64,000 nt of DNA. Origin: Citrobacter freundii ATCC 8090 = MTCC 1658 = NBRC 12681. GTDB taxonomy: Bacteria; Pseudomonadota; Gammaproteobacteria; Enterobacterales; Enterobacteriaceae. Of this stretch, positions 18,960-32,235 are shown piece by piece. The position numbers and the translations under genes were made by a program. A model generated the notes under the pieces. That model had not been told where the DNA came from. It saw only the letters and a list, made by a program, of their open reading frames with translations, and did not search any database. The stretch lies in contig NZ_CP049015.1 in NCBI RefSeq assembly GCF_011064845.1, positions 558,001 to 622,000 on the forward strand, in the 5' to 3' direction. The number at the start of each line of letters is the position of its first letter. The stretch's first letter is position 1.

Positions 18960-19964
18960 TCACTTCGCCAGCGTCGCCACCATCACCGCTTTGATGGTGT
19001 GCATCCGGTTTTCCGCCTGATCAAATACGATGCTGGCGGGTGATTCAAAGACCTCATCGGTCACTTCCATACCGCCGTGCAGACCATATTCCTGTGCCAT
19101 TTGTTTGCCAAGCGTGGTTTGATCGTCATGAAACGCGGGCAGGCAGTGCAGGAATTTCACCTGTGGATTGCCGGTCAACGCCATCATCGTGCTATTAACC
19201 TGGTACTTACGCAGCAGCGCAATACGTTCGGCCCACTTCTCTTTTGCTTCGCCCATTGATACCCAGACGTCGGTATAGATAAAGTCCGCACCTTTCACGC
19301 CCGCGGCGACATCTTCGGTCAGCGTAATATTGCCGCCGTTTTTCTGCGCCAGCGCTTTGCACTCTGCAACCAGACTTTCCTCTGGCCAGCAGGCCTGCGG
19401 TGCGACCAGGCGCAGATCCAGCCCGGTTAACGCAGCGGCTTCCAGCATGGAATTGCCCATATTGTTGCGGGCATCACCGGTGTAGACCAGCGTCATCTCA
19501 TTAAACGCTTTACCCGGCAGGTGTTCCTGCATAGTTAACAGATCCGCCAGCAGCTGGGTGGGATGAAACTCGTTGGTTAATCCGTTCCACACCGGAACTC
19601 CGGCATATTCCGCCAGCGTCTCGACAATCTCCTGGCCGTGTCCCCGATACTGAATACCGTCGTACATGCGGCCGAGCACGCGGGCGGTGTCTTTGATCGA
19701 CTCTTTATGGCCAATCTGGCTGCCGCTTGGCCCGAGATACGTCACGCGAGCGCCCTGGTCGTATGCGGCAACTTCGAAAGAGCAACGGGTGCGGGTTGAG
19801 TCTTTTTCGAAGATGAGCGCGATGTTTTTACCGGTGAGCTTTGCGACTTCAGTGCCGTTTTTCTTATCTGCCTTTAGCTGCGCGGCGAGCAGGAGCAGTG
19901 ACGTGAGTTCAGCAGAGGTGAAATCAAGCAGTTTCAAAAAATGTTTATGATAAAACGCAGACAT
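18960..19964 (-). CDS. argI: Ornithine carbamoyltransferase ArgI (biosynthetic)
   Basis: Makes citrulline from ornithine and carbamoyl phosphate in arginine synthesis. 334 residues, as in E. coli. Carbamoyl-phosphate loop [13 protein letters not shown] near residue 55, [12 protein letters not shown] near residue 135, ornithine site [13 protein letters not shown] near residue 273. The start is ATG 19964 ([20 protein letters not shown]). Two ARG boxes directly upstream mark it as the ArgR-repressed biosynthetic copy, in contrast to arcB 3.5 kb away. Confidence 0.97.
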   Translation of the reverse strand: MSAFYHKHFLKLLDFTSAELTSLLLLAAQLKADKKNGTEVAKLTGKNIALIFEKDSTRTRCSFEVAAYDQGARVTYLGPSGSQIGHKESIKDTARVLGRMYDGIQYRGHGQEIVETLAEYAGVPVWNGLTNEFHPTQLLADLLTMQEHLPGKAFNEMTLVYTGDARNNMGNSMLEAAALTGLDLRLVAPQACWPEESLVAECKALAQKNGGNITLTEDVAAGVKGADFIYTDVWVSMGEAKEKWAERIALLRKYQVNSTMMALTGNPQVKFLHCLPAFHDDQTTLGKQMAQEYGLHGGMEVTDEVFESPASIVFDQAENRMHTIKAVMVATLAK

Positions 19965-19991
19965 GGTTCCCTCACATGGCTTAGGCCATTT

Positions 19992-20030
19992 ATTGAATTA
20001 AAATTCAATTTATATGGATGTTTATTCATT
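19992..20030. promoter_or_regulatory. Tandem ARG boxes (ArgR operator) of argI
   Basis: Two 18-bp ARG boxes separated by 3 bases, the spacing known for ArgR operators. Box 1 holds TGAATTAAAATTCA (19994-20007), a perfect half-site pair. Box 2 holds TGGATGTTTATTCA (20015-20028). They lie 28-66 bases upstream of the argI start, overlapping its promoter. Confidence 0.9.
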
Positions 20031-20127
20031 TGCAACCTTGTTTAACAAATCTTTCCAGGAAAGGTGGAGGCAATGACAGCGGTATGTGACAATAAGAGTA
20101 TCGGCAGGACATTATGAGGAACGAGCC

Positions 20128-20553
20128 ATGGCAAACCCGGAACTACTGGAAGAACAGCGTGAAGAAACGCGCTTGATTATTGAAGAGTTACTCGAAGATG
20201 GCAGCGATCCAGACGCGCTGTACACCATTGAGCATCACCTTTCCGCGGATGACTTCGAAACCCTGGAAAAAGCGGCAGTAGAAGCCTTCAAGCTGGGTTA
20301 TGAAGTGACCGAGCCGGAAGAGCTGGAAGTGGAAGAAGGCGACACGGTTATTTGCTGTGACATTTTGAGCGAATGTGCACTGAATGCGGAGTTGATCGAT
20401 GCTCAGGTTGAGCAGCTGATGAACCTGGCTGAAAAATATGATGTGGAATACGACGGTTGGGGCACCTATTTTGAAGACTCGAACGGCGAAGAAGGTGAAG
20501 ACGGCGACGATGAAGATCTCGTCGACGAAGATGATGACGGCGTGCGTCACTAA
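20128..20553 (+). CDS. rraB: Ribonuclease E inhibitor RraB
   Basis: Small acidic cytoplasmic protein that binds RNase E and changes degradosome composition and mRNA decay. I chose ATG 20128 ([20 protein letters not shown]), giving 141 residues versus about 138 in E. coli; the ORF could extend upstream but GAGGAACGAG precedes this start. The C-terminus is a strongly acidic tail of E, D and G residues (from about residue 118), slightly longer than in E. coli. Confidence 0.96.
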   Translation: MANPELLEEQREETRLIIEELLEDGSDPDALYTIEHHLSADDFETLEKAAVEAFKLGYEVTEPEELEVEEGDTVICCDILSECALNAELIDAQVEQLMNLAEKYDVEYDGWGTYFEDSNGEEGEDGDDEDLVDEDDDGVRH

Positions 20554-20604
20554 GTCATCTACTGACCTGCGGTAGCCCAGGCTGCCGCAGGCCAAGGACA
20601 ATGT

Positions 20605-21363
20605 ATGGATTATCTGCAAATACTCTCCCCGATCCACAATTTCCTGCACTGTAAAACGCCCCAGGCCTGGCTTGATAAAGCGCGAGACCCGGCTAATCTG
20701 CCTCTGTTATTGACCGACCACCTCGTCTGTGAGCTGAAAGCGGCGCAAACGGCGATGCTGCTGGTGCGTAAGTATGTCGCAGATAAACAGGGATCTCAGG
20801 CGCTGCTGGACTGGCTGAAACCCTATGAAGCGTTTGCTTTCAGAGAAGGGGATGAGCCGGATTTTATCGCGCTGAATAAACAGATAAGCAAAAGCGTGAT
20901 GCCGCAAACCGACGATCCGTGGGGACGCAAGCTTATCGACAGCATGGTTTTGCTGATCAAAGAAGAACTGCATCATTTCTGGCAGGTGCGTGAGGCGATG
21001 ATGAGTCGCAACATTCCCTATATTAAGATTACCGCCAGCCGTTACGCCAAAGGCATGCTCAAAGAGGTGCGCACCCACGAGCCGCTGACATTAATCGATA
21101 AACTGATTTGCGGGGCTTACATTGAGGCGCGTTCCTGTGAACGGTTCGCCGCGCTCGCACCGTATCTGGATGACGATTTGCAGGCGTTTTATCTGTCGCT
21201 GCTGCGATCCGAGGCGCGGCACTATCAGGATTACCTGGCGCTGGCGCAGCAGGTTTCAACCGATGATATCAGTAGCCGGGTGCAGTTTTTTGGCGAAGTA
21301 GAAGCCGCGTTGATCACCTCTCCTGACGATGAATTCCGCTTTCACAGCGGTGTGCCAGCTTAG
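20605..21363 (+). CDS. miaE: tRNA-(ms2io6A37) monooxygenase MiaE
   Basis: Oxygen-dependent diiron hydroxylase that converts ms2i6A37 of tRNA to ms2io6A37. 252 residues, near the Salmonella enzyme's size. The ferritin-like carboxylate/histidine motifs appear as KEELHHFWQVREAM near residue 113, EARSCERF near residue 174 and EARHYQDYL near residue 204. The gene is known in Salmonella and Citrobacter but absent from E. coli K-12. It lies 51 bases after rraB. Confidence 0.93.
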   Translation: MDYLQILSPIHNFLHCKTPQAWLDKARDPANLPLLLTDHLVCELKAAQTAMLLVRKYVADKQGSQALLDWLKPYEAFAFREGDEPDFIALNKQISKSVMPQTDDPWGRKLIDSMVLLIKEELHHFWQVREAMMSRNIPYIKITASRYAKGMLKEVRTHEPLTLIDKLICGAYIEARSCERFAALAPYLDDDLQAFYLSLLRSEARHYQDYLALAQQVSTDDISSRVQFFGEVEAALITSPDDEFRFHSGVPA

Positions 21364-21526
21364 TTCCTTTCTTTGACGCGCGTGCCCATCGCCGCGCGGT
21401 TTAATCCTTCCTGTTTCTGTTAGCAAAATCTGGTGGCTGGAAATAGCTCGCTGCTGCCGTAATAATCAAAACATCGAAGGGGAAATATATCCCTGTAACA
21501 GAGACGATTTGGCATAAGGATGGTTA

Positions 21527-22357
21527 ATGAACTGGGCACACGTTTTGTTGGCAGGTTATATCGGGGCGGTGATTGCTATCGTCGTCGGCATGTTTCGCAA
21601 AAAAGGCTGGCTGGGCAAGGTCTCTGGCGCGGTGGTCTTTGTGGTGGCGATTATCGCGTGGAATCTGTTTGATGTGCACTACCTGATCCCACGCGAAAGC
21701 CCGGATTATGGTCTGACGGATGCGCAGAAATTTGAAAACGCGATGCTGTCCATGCCCGTTTATCAGGTGCTTAAGGAGCAGGAGCCAGCGCTGTGGCAGA
21801 ACATCCTCACCCAGGCAACGCAGCTGAAAGAGGCGGGGAAAAGCGAGCAACAGATTATCGACGCTATTCAGCCGCAGATCCTACAGGTACAGATGGCGCG
21901 TTTGCAGCAGGCGCCTGATGCCAACGTGATCGAGTATATGAAGATTAATCTCGAGCAGATTGCCGCGGTGGCAAAAGTGGGCAATGACGAATGTTTTCGC
22001 TTTTTGTTCCCGGCAGTGAAAGGCGGGATTAACCCGGTGCGTATTATTCCGCGCGAGCTCATGAACCGTCGTATGGCCAGCGACATGAGTATGATGCACG
22101 CGGCCTATGGCCCGAACAAACATACGGTTACGGCGGAAGAAAAACAGTTGGCGCTTCAGGATCTGCAATCCATCAGTCCGGGGCTGGTACAACGCTTTGG
22201 ACCGGATATCCAAATCATGGCCGATCCGAGTAAAGGCGTGGGCAAAGAGAAAGTCGCCTGTGAAATGGTGCAAGATTTATGGTCACAGGTGCTGAAGCTG
22301 CCAACCGCTCGCGCGGCTGGCGTTATTCGACTGATGCTCTCAGCCGAGATGCAGTAA
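21527..22357 (+). CDS. Uncharacterised inner-membrane-anchored protein
   Basis: 276 residues. I do not recognise a named family. Two hydrophobic helices at residues 5-24 and 33-50 form a hairpin anchor. The remaining ~220 residues are hydrophilic, helical, and contain NDECFRFLFPAVKGGINP near residue 155. The start is ATG 21527 with ATAAGGATGG upstream. The gene follows miaE by 163 bases, in the spot where E. coli has yjgN (a DUF898 protein), to which it does not look related. A terminator shared with yjgM follows. Confidence 0.75.
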   Translation: MNWAHVLLAGYIGAVIAIVVGMFRKKGWLGKVSGAVVFVVAIIAWNLFDVHYLIPRESPDYGLTDAQKFENAMLSMPVYQVLKEQEPALWQNILTQATQLKEAGKSEQQIIDAIQPQILQVQMARLQQAPDANVIEYMKINLEQIAAVAKVGNDECFRFLFPAVKGGINPVRIIPRELMNRRMASDMSMMHAAYGPNKHTVTAEEKQLALQDLQSISPGLVQRFGPDIQIMADPSKGVGKEKVACEMVQDLWSQVLKLPTARAAGVIRLMLSAEMQ

Positions 22358-22362
22358 CGCGG

Positions 22363-22398
22363 TTAAAGCCTCTCGGCGTAAGGTCAGAGGGGCTTTAA
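22363..22398. terminator. Bidirectional terminator between convergent genes
   Basis: TTAAAGCCTCT and AGAGGGGCTTTAA form a stem with a 2-base bulge and flanking A/T runs. It overlaps the end of yjgM. Confidence 0.7.
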
Positions 22399-22887
22399 CA
22401 TTCGCACTTCACAATCTACGTGCCCGGTACAGCCCAGCGCTTCGCTGATATGCTCAAAGCCTAAATGCTCATACAGGCGGATTGCCTCAGTCAGAAACGC
22501 CGTGGTCTCAAGATAGCACTGCTTGAAACCTTGCTCACGGGCATGTTCAAGCGCCATCAGCGCCAGTTTTTTCGCCAGCCCCTGACCGCGCGCGCTCGAC
22601 AGGAAGTACATCTTTTGCAGCTCGCAAATGTCTGGTTCACTACATCCTAACGGTGCAACACCACCGCCGCCCACGACTTCACCGTTTTGCTCAACCACCC
22701 AGTAGGCCGCGCCCGGCTGGCTGTAAACCTGGAACAATTCGTCCAGATTAGGGTCGGCAACGGTGTAGCCTTTATCGGCGGTAAGGCCGTATTCAGCGGA
22801 AACTTTGCGGATAACGCGGGCAATTGCGGCGTTATCATCGGCAGAAATTCGGCGCAGCGTTGCCGCGACGGAGGTAATGGCACTCAT
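22384..22887 (-). CDS. yjgM: GNAT-family N-acetyltransferase YjgM
   Basis: 167-residue acetyltransferase of the GNAT fold, the same length as E. coli YjgM. The acetyl-CoA loop is visible as [20 protein letters not shown] near residue 104, preceded by the beta-4 strand CELQKMYF. I chose ATG 22887 ([20 protein letters not shown]); the 65-residue upstream extension is an artefact running through a terminator and REP. E. coli YjgM has been linked to O-acetylserine, a role I cannot confirm from sequence. Confidence 0.92.
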   Translation of the reverse strand: MSAITSVAATLRRISADDNAAIARVIRKVSAEYGLTADKGYTVADPNLDELFQVYSQPGAAYWVVEQNGEVVGGGGVAPLGCSEPDICELQKMYFLSSARGQGLAKKLALMALEHAREQGFKQCYLETTAFLTEAIRLYEHLGFEHISEALGCTGHVDCEVRMLKPL

Positions 22888-22966
22888 AGCGAACTCATGA
22901 CATAAAAGTGAGACATATGCAGTTAATACCACTGCGGTGAGGGGAAGCGCAAGCGAGGATAATTCA

Positions 22967-23005
22967 ATAAAAAGCCTCTGAGCATATGCGTCAGAGGCTT
23001 TTATT
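22967..23005. terminator. Bidirectional Rho-independent terminator upstream of yjgM, downstream of valS
   Basis: Perfect 15-bp stem AATAAAAGCCTCTGA with its complement at 22991-23005 and a 9-base loop. On the minus strand it follows valS, beyond a BIME. Confidence 0.9.
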
Positions 23006-23014
23006 GTCTGCGGC

Positions 23015-23095
23015 GTCGGATGCGCTACGCTTATCCGACCTACGTTGACGGTGCCCGTAGGCCGGATAAGCGCAAGCGCCATCCGGCAAACGTAC
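23015..23095. repeat. BIME: two inverted REP units
   Basis: Two REP palindromes (GTCGGATGCGCTACGCTTATCCGAC and GTAGGCCGGATAAGCGCAAG...CCGGCA) downstream of valS. Confidence 0.85.
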
Positions 23096-23106
23096 GGGCA
23101 CGATTT

Positions 23107-25962
23107 TTACAGCGCGGCGATAACTGCCTGCTGCTCAATCAGCTTCGCTTTGGCTTCTGCGTAACCGTCCAGCTTCTCACGCTCTTTGGCGATGACCGCT
23201 TCCGGTGCGCGGGCAACGAAACCTTCGTTGGACAGTTTGCCTTCGATACGGGCAATCTCACCTTCGATTTTCGCCACTTCTTTTGCCAGACGCGCCAGCT
23301 CATCTTCTTTGTTGATGAGGCCCGCCATCGGGATCAGCAGTTCGGCGCCGTCGATGATTTTGGTTACGGAAACCGGACCTTTGTCATCGGCTGGCAGCAC
23401 GGTGATGCTTTCCAGACGCGCCAGGTTCAGCAGGAAGCTCTTGTTGTCGTTTACACGACGCATCGCATCCGCGCTGCAACCACGCAGCAGCAGCTCCAGC
23501 GGTTTGCCCGGGGCAATGTTCATTTCCGCGCGAATATTACGTACGGCAACGATCGCCTGCTTCAGCCATTCGGTATCGGCCAGCGCCGCTTCATCTACCT
23601 GAGCCGCGTTATATTCCGGGAACGGCTGCAGCATGATGGTATCTGCGGTGTTGCCACAAATCACTTTCACGCGCTGCCAGATGGTTTCGGTGATGAACGG
23701 AATGATCGGGTGCGCCAGGCGCAGCAGACCTTCCAGCACGGTCACCAGCGTATTGCGGGTGCCGCGCAGTTCAGCATCAGTTCCTCCGGTCATTACCGGC
23801 TTGGTCAGCTCCAGATACCAGTCGCAGAACTGGTTCCAGGTGAACTCGTACAGGATGCCCGCGGCGATATCGAAGCGGAAGTTATCCAGCGCTTCGCGGT
23901 ACGCTTTGATGGTCTGGTTGAATTCAGCGAGGATCCAGCGGTCGGCCAGAGACAGGGTCATTTCGCCGCCGTTGAAGCCGCAATCCTGATCTTCGGTGTT
24001 CATCAGCACGAAGCGGCTGGCGTTCCACAGCTTGTTACAGAAGTTACGGTAACCTTCCAGACGCTTCATATCCCAGTTGATGTCGCGGCCAGTAGAGGCC
24101 AGCGCCGCCAGGGTGAAACGCAGGGCGTCGGTGCCGTGTGGCTCGATGCCGTTCGGGAACTGCTTCTCGGTACGTTTGGCAATCTTCTCAGCCAACTGCG
24201 GCTGCATCATGTTGCCGGTGCGTTTCTCCAGCAGCTCCGGCAGTGAGATACCGTCGACCATATCCAGCGGGTCGATAACGTTGCCCTTGGATTTGGACAT
24301 CTTCTGGCCTTCGTCGTCACGGATCAGACCGGTCATGTAGACGGTATGGAACGGAACCTGCGGCTTGCCGTTTTCATCTTTGATGAAGTGCATGGTCATC
24401 ATGATCATGCGGGCAATCCAGAAGAAGATAATGTCGAAGCCGGAGACCATCACGCTGGTTGGGTGGAACTGACGCAGCGCGTCGGTGTTTTCCGGCCAGC
24501 CCAGGGTAGAGAAGGTCCACAGCGCGGAGGAGAACCAGGTGTCGAGAACGTCTTCGTCCTGACGCAGCGCAACGTCGGCGCCGAGGTTGTTTTCCTGACG
24601 CACTTCATCTTCGGTACGGCCAACATATACGTTGCCGTCGTTGTCATACCATGCCGGGATACGGTGACCCCACCACAGCTGACGGGAAATACACCAGTCC
24701 TGAATGTCACGCATCCAGGAGAAGTACATGTTTTCGTACTGCTTCGGTACGAACTGAATGTCGCCGTTTTCAACCGCTTCAACCGCCGGTTTCGCCAGCA
24801 CGTCGGCACGGACGTACCACTGGTCGGTCAGCATCGGTTCGATAACTACGCCGCCACGGTCGCCGTAAGGTACGGTCAGGTCGTGCGGTTTAATTTCTTC
24901 CAGCAGGCCCAGCGCATCAACGGCGGCAACCACTGCTTTACGCGCGGCAAAGCGCTCCAGCTTCTGGAACTCAGCCGGGATTTCATTGGAGTAAACGTCG
25001 GACTCTTCGCCTTTGGTGTCGTACACTTCCGCGGTTTCACGGATGTCACCGTCAAAGGTCAGAATGTTGATCATCGGCAGGCCGTGACGTTTCCCGACTT
25101 CGTAGTCGTTAAAGTCGTGTGCCGGGGTGATCTTCACGCAGCCGGTACCTTTTTCCATATCGGCGTGTTCATCACCGACGATCGGAATACGGCGGTCAAC
25201 CAGCGGCAGAATAACGAATTTGCCGATCAGATCTTTATAGCGCGGATCTTCCGGATTCACGGCCACGCCGGTGTCGCCCAGAATGGTTTCCGGACGGGTG
25301 GTCGCCACGACCAGGTAATCTTTACCGTCTGCGGTTTTCGCGCCGTCGGCCAGCGGATAGCGGATATGCCACATGGAGCCTTTAGACTCGCGGTTTTCCA
25401 CTTCCAGGTCAGAAATAGCGGTGCGCAGTTTCGGGTCCCAGTTTACCAGGCGCTTGCCACGGTAAATCAGGTCTTCTTTGTACAGGCGAACAAAGACTTC
25501 TTTCACGGCATTGGAAAGACCTTCGTCCATAGTGAAACGCTCGCGCTCCCAGTCAACGGAGTTGCCGAGACGGCGCATCTGGCGGGTAATGGTGCCGCCG
25601 GATTCCGCTTTCCACTGCCAAATTTTATCGATAAACGCTTCGCGACCGTAGTCATGACGGGTTTTACCTTCTTCAGCGGCAATCTTACGCTCAACCACCA
25701 TCTGGGTAGCGATACCCGCGTGGTCGGTACCAGCCTGCCACAGGGTGTTTTTACCCTGCATGCGCTGGTAGCGAATCATGGTATCCATGATGGTTTGCTG
25801 GAAAGCATGACCCATATGCAAACTGCCGGTGACGTTCGGCGGCGGGATCATGATGCAGAAGGACTCTTTGCTTTCATCGCCGTTAGGTTTGAAATAGCCC
25901 TGCTTTTCCCAGTGCTCGTAAAGCGGCTGTTCGATATCTTGTGGGTTGTATGTCTTTTCCAT
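23107..25962 (-). CDS. valS: Valyl-tRNA synthetase ValS
   Basis: Class I aminoacyl-tRNA synthetase, 951 residues as in E. coli. The HIGH-type motif is [14 protein letters not shown] near residue 42 and the KMSKS motif is [14 protein letters not shown] near residue 554. Between them lies the CP1 editing domain ([15 protein letters not shown] near residue 222). The C-terminal arm ([20 protein letters not shown], residues ~885-905) is the tRNA-binding coiled coil. Its ATG shares one base with the holC stop codon (TAATG), so the two genes are translationally coupled. Confidence 0.98.
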   Translation of the reverse strand: MEKTYNPQDIEQPLYEHWEKQGYFKPNGDESKESFCIMIPPPNVTGSLHMGHAFQQTIMDTMIRYQRMQGKNTLWQAGTDHAGIATQMVVERKIAAEEGKTRHDYGREAFIDKIWQWKAESGGTITRQMRRLGNSVDWERERFTMDEGLSNAVKEVFVRLYKEDLIYRGKRLVNWDPKLRTAISDLEVENRESKGSMWHIRYPLADGAKTADGKDYLVVATTRPETILGDTGVAVNPEDPRYKDLIGKFVILPLVDRRIPIVGDEHADMEKGTGCVKITPAHDFNDYEVGKRHGLPMINILTFDGDIRETAEVYDTKGEESDVYSNEIPAEFQKLERFAARKAVVAAVDALGLLEEIKPHDLTVPYGDRGGVVIEPMLTDQWYVRADVLAKPAVEAVENGDIQFVPKQYENMYFSWMRDIQDWCISRQLWWGHRIPAWYDNDGNVYVGRTEDEVRQENNLGADVALRQDEDVLDTWFSSALWTFSTLGWPENTDALRQFHPTSVMVSGFDIIFFWIARMIMMTMHFIKDENGKPQVPFHTVYMTGLIRDDEGQKMSKSKGNVIDPLDMVDGISLPELLEKRTGNMMQPQLAEKIAKRTEKQFPNGIEPHGTDALRFTLAALASTGRDINWDMKRLEGYRNFCNKLWNASRFVLMNTEDQDCGFNGGEMTLSLADRWILAEFNQTIKAYREALDNFRFDIAAGILYEFTWNQFCDWYLELTKPVMTGGTDAELRGTRNTLVTVLEGLLRLAHPIIPFITETIWQRVKVICGNTADTIMLQPFPEYNAAQVDEAALADTEWLKQAIVAVRNIRAEMNIAPGKPLELLLRGCSADAMRRVNDNKSFLLNLARLESITVLPADDKGPVSVTKIIDGAELLIPMAGLINKEDELARLAKEVAKIEGEIARIEGKLSNEGFVARAPEAVIAKEREKLDGYAEAKAKLIEQQAVIAAL

Positions 25963-26405
25963 TATTTCCAGGTTGCCGTATTCAGGTTAAAACCAGCCAC
26001 GCGGTAAGCTTTGTAGCGATCGCGTGCCGATTGTTTCAAAGAATCTTCGTAAGGAACGAAGTCTATCACTTCTGTGAAAGCGGTGGCAAAATCTGCAAAG
26101 CCAACGCGCAAACTGATGAGCAGGTCGCGCGGGCTGCTATTGCGTTTCTCCGGCCAGGCAATCTCTACCGGCGCGCCGCCTCTGGGGCCTTCGCCCGCCA
26201 GATTATGCGGAACAAAGCTTTCTGCCGGTCTTGCCCACAGGGCTTCATCCAGTCGAAGAGCCTGCTTTTCGTTTTCACAGGCGATAAGCACGCGCTTGCC
26301 AGCCCGCCAACGTTCTGCGGCAATTTCACACACCAGTTGCTCGACGGCGCTTAAACCATCTTGTTGTGTGTCGTTGTCCAGAAGATAGAACGTCGCATTC
26401 TTCAT
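25962..26405 (-). CDS. holC: DNA polymerase III chi subunit HolC
   Basis: Clamp-loader accessory subunit that links polymerase III holoenzyme to SSB. I chose ATG 26405 ([20 protein letters not shown]), giving 147 residues as in E. coli, rather than an 11-residue extension. It lies between pepA and valS in the usual order. A BIME separates it from pepA. Its stop overlaps the valS start by one base. Confidence 0.97.
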   Translation of the reverse strand: MKNATFYLLDNDTQQDGLSAVEQLVCEIAAERWRAGKRVLIACENEKQALRLDEALWARPAESFVPHNLAGEGPRGGAPVEIAWPEKRNSSPRDLLISLRVGFADFATAFTEVIDFVPYEDSLKQSARDRYKAYRVAGFNLNTATWK

Positions 26406-26439
26406 ATATGGGGCTTCTTGTGGTGGATTTAAATGCAAA

Positions 26440-26516
26440 GCCGGGTGGCGCTACGCTTACCCGGCCTACGGTTGAGTGACGTTGTAGGCCGGGTAAGGCG
26501 AAGCCGCCACCCGGCG
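26440..26516. repeat. BIME: two inverted REP units
   Basis: Two REP palindromes (GCCGGGTGGCGCTACGC... and GTAGGCCGGGTAAGGCGAAG...CCGGC) between pepA and holC, in the same transcription direction. Confidence 0.85.
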
Positions 26517-26523
26517 TTTTACA

Positions 26524-28038
<1,515 letters not shown>

Positions 28039-28301
28039 CTACGCTCCTGAATCTTAAAGACAACGGCGGTGGCTACGGATAGAATTGCAAGCTTTCGTAA
28101 CTCATACCCGCTGTTGCGGTGACTTCGTGTTAATCTTAACGTTATTACGGCATTGGCACGTCAGAACAATTTCTGAGAGGTGGATCCGTTGAGTATAATG
28201 ATCTTAGCGACGATTTCGACGACTCAAGAGAATAAATGACGTTTAAGCCATGAAACAAGCTAAATTCCGGCAAAAGACGGGTTTTTACGGGCGTATTTAA
28301 A

Positions 28302-29402
28302 GTGATAATCATAAGATATCTGGTTCGGGAAACGCTCAAAAGCCAACTTGCGATCCTATTCATCCTGCTTTTGATCTTCTTTTGTCAAAAGTTGGTCAGG
28401 ATCCTTGGTGCGGCTGTTGACGGTGATATCCCGGCAAATCTGGTGCTCTCGCTGCTGGGGCTGGGCGTGCCAGAAATGGCGCAACTTATCTTGCCCTTAA
28501 GCCTGTTCCTCGGGCTGCTGATGACGCTGGGCAAACTGTATACCGAAAGTGAAATTACGGTCATGCATGCCTGTGGGCTGAGCAAGGCTGTGCTTGTTAA
28601 AGCGGCGATGGTGCTGGCGTTGTTTACCAGTATTATTGCGGCGGTCAACGTGATGTGGGCCGGACCGTGGTCCTCCAGACATCAGGACGAAGTCCTGGCA
28701 GAGGCGAAAGCGAACCCCGGTATGGCGGCGCTTGCTCAGGGGCAATTCCAGCAGGCGACCAACGGCAGTTCGGTGCTGTTTATCGAAAGCGTTGACGGCA
28801 GCAACTTCAAAGACGTGTTCCTCGCGCAAATCCGCCCGAAAGGCAACGCTCGTCCTTCGGTCGTCGTAGCCGATTCCGGACATCTTACCCAATTGCGCGA
28901 TGGCTCTCAGGTTGTGACGCTAAACCAGGGGACGCGCTTTGAAGGTACCGCGCTGCTGCGCGATTTCCGCATTACCGACTTCCAGGATTATCAGGCGATT
29001 ATCGGCCATCAGGCCGTGGCGCTGGATCCAAACGATACCGAACAGATGACCATGCGTACGCTGCTGGCGACCGACACCGATCGTGCCCGCGCGGAGCTGA
29101 CATGGCGTATCACGTTAGTATTCACCGTATTTATGATGGCGCTGATGGTTGTACCGCTGAGCGTGGTAAACCCGCGTCAGGGTCGCGTGCTGTCGATGCT
29201 GCCGGCAATGCTGCTCTATTTGCTGTTCTTCCTGGTTCAGACATCGCTGAAGTCGAACGGTGGCAAAGGTAAGCTGGATCCGGTGTTCTGGATGTGGGTG
29301 GTTAACCTGGCTTATCTGGCGCTGGCGATTGTGCTTAACCTCTGGGATACGGTGCCGATGCGCCGCTTGCGTGCCCGTTTTATGCGTAAAGGAGCGGTAT
29401 AA
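28302..29402 (+). CDS. lptF: LPS export permease LptF
   Basis: Inner-membrane subunit of the LptB2FGC transporter that extracts lipopolysaccharide from the membrane. 366 residues, exact for the family. It starts with GTG (28302), giving MIIIRYLVRETLKSQLAILF; no better ATG exists. Three N-terminal and three C-terminal helices flank a periplasmic beta-jellyroll domain (~residues 125-265). It faces away from pepA across a 266-base control region with TATAAT at 28194. Its stop overlaps the lptG start by one base. Confidence 0.97.
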   Translation: MIIIRYLVRETLKSQLAILFILLLIFFCQKLVRILGAAVDGDIPANLVLSLLGLGVPEMAQLILPLSLFLGLLMTLGKLYTESEITVMHACGLSKAVLVKAAMVLALFTSIIAAVNVMWAGPWSSRHQDEVLAEAKANPGMAALAQGQFQQATNGSSVLFIESVDGSNFKDVFLAQIRPKGNARPSVVVADSGHLTQLRDGSQVVTLNQGTRFEGTALLRDFRITDFQDYQAIIGHQAVALDPNDTEQMTMRTLLATDTDRARAELTWRITLVFTVFMMALMVVPLSVVNPRQGRVLSMLPAMLLYLLFFLVQTSLKSNGGKGKLDPVFWMWVVNLAYLALAIVLNLWDTVPMRRLRARFMRKGAV

Positions 29403-30484
29403 TGCAGCCTTTTGGTGTACTTGACCGCTATATCGGTAAAACCATTTTCACCACCATCATGATGACGCTGTTCATGCTGGTGTCGCTCTCCGGGATCATC
29501 AAGTTCGTTGACCAGCTGAAAAAAGCCGGGCAGGGGAGCTACGATGCGATGGGCGCCGGGCTGTATACCCTGCTCAGTGCGCCGAAAGATATCCAGATCT
29601 TCTTCCCGATGGCGGCGCTGCTAGGGGCATTGCTGGGGCTGGGCATGCTGGCCCAGCGCAGTGAACTGGTGGTGATGCAGGCTTCTGGCTTTACCCGTAT
29701 GCAGGTGGCGTTGTCGGTGATGAAAACCGCGATTCCGCTGGTGCTGCTGACGATGGCCATTGGCGAATGGGTCGCACCGCAGGGTGAACAGATGGCGCGT
29801 AACTACCGTGCGCAGCAGATGTACGGCGGCTCGCTGCTCTCTACCCAGCAGGGTTTGTGGGCGAAAGACGGTGACAGCTTTGTCTACATCGAGCGGGTGA
29901 AAGGCGAGGCCGAGTTGGGCGGGATTAGCATCTACTCGTTTAACGACAAGCGCCGTCTGCAGTCTGTACGCTACGCTGCGAGCGCGACGTTTGACCCGGA
30001 GCAGAAGGTTTGGCGTTTGTCGCAGGTGGATGAATCCAACCTGACCGATCCGAAACAAATCACCGGCTCGCAGACGGTGAGCGGCACCTGGAAAACCAAT
30101 CTCACGCCCGACAAGCTCGGCGTCGTGGCGTTGGATCCTGACGCGCTGTCGATTAGCGGACTGCATAACTACGTGAAGTACCTGAAGTCGAGCGGCCAGG
30201 ATGCCGGACGCTACCAGCTCAATATGTGGAGCAAAGTCTTCCAGCCTCTGTCAGTGGCGGTCATGATGCTGATGGCGCTGTCGTTTATCTTTGGTCCGCT
30301 GCGTAGCGTCCCGATGGGTGTGCGTGTGGTGACGGGGATTAGCTTCGGTTTTGTGTTCTATGTGCTGGACCAAATCTTTGGCCCGCTGACGCTGGTGTAC
30401 GGCATTCCGCCGATTATCGGTGCGCTGCTGCCAAGCGCCAGCTTCTTCCTGATAAGCCTGTGGCTGATGCTGCGTAAATCGTAA
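29402..30484 (+). CDS. lptG: LPS export permease LptG
   Basis: Partner of LptF in the LptB2FGC transporter. 360 residues, exact for the family, starting MQPFGVLDRYIGKTIFTTIM. Topology is three helices, a periplasmic jellyroll (~residues 125-265) and three helices, with SVPMGVRVVTGISFGFVFY near residue 302. The ATG overlaps the lptF stop (TAATG), indicating coupled translation. Confidence 0.97.
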   Translation: MQPFGVLDRYIGKTIFTTIMMTLFMLVSLSGIIKFVDQLKKAGQGSYDAMGAGLYTLLSAPKDIQIFFPMAALLGALLGLGMLAQRSELVVMQASGFTRMQVALSVMKTAIPLVLLTMAIGEWVAPQGEQMARNYRAQQMYGGSLLSTQQGLWAKDGDSFVYIERVKGEAELGGISIYSFNDKRRLQSVRYAASATFDPEQKVWRLSQVDESNLTDPKQITGSQTVSGTWKTNLTPDKLGVVALDPDALSISGLHNYVKYLKSSGQDAGRYQLNMWSKVFQPLSVAVMMLMALSFIFGPLRSVPMGVRVVTGISFGFVFYVLDQIFGPLTLVYGIPPIIGALLPSASFFLISLWLMLRKS

Positions 30485-30494
30485 TCATAGTAAT

Positions 30495-30574
30495 CGTAGG
30501 CCTGATGGCGTTGCGCTTTTCAGGCCTACTCCGGACCCGTAGGCCGGATAAGGCGTTAAGCCGCCATCCGGCAA
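30495..30574. repeat. BIME: two REP units
   Basis: A diverged unit (GTAGGCCTGATGGCGTTGCGC...CAGGCCTAC) and a canonical REP (GTAGGCCGGATAAGGCGTTA...CCGGCA) between convergent lptG and yjgR. Confidence 0.8.
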
Positions 30575-30585
30575 CGTAATACGGG

Positions 30586-32088
<1,503 letters not shown>

Positions 32089-32203
32089 TGAGATTTCCTC
32101 CATTTATCCTGCCTGGAGTATAGGCAACCGTGACGCACTCTTCACCGCTAAATTGCGGAGATTGTGAGGAGAATTTTACCTGCCTGGAATAGCGGGGAGA
32201 ATA

Positions 32204-32227
32204 GCCGGGAAGCTTACGCCTCCCGGC
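32204..32227. terminator. Hairpin downstream of ahr
   Basis: GCCGGGA and TCCCGGC form a 7-bp stem with a 10-base loop, just after the ahr stop. No long U-tract follows on the minus strand, so it may be a Rho-linked or REP-like structure. Confidence 0.45.
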
Positions 32228-32235
32228 AAAGACGA

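Noticed and set aside
22888..23082. 65-residue N-terminal extension of YjgM
   Set aside because: It reads through a Rho-independent terminator and a REP palindrome; the normal start is ATG 22887.
23020..24246. 408-residue ORF on the plus strand
   Set aside because: Antisense to the 3' half of valS and starting inside a REP element; no ribosome site or domain.
24346..26007. 553-residue ORF on the plus strand
   Set aside because: It lies entirely antisense to valS and holC. Long antisense frames are common in GC-rich codon-biased genes, and its composition (many H, R, V, F) is that of a shadow.
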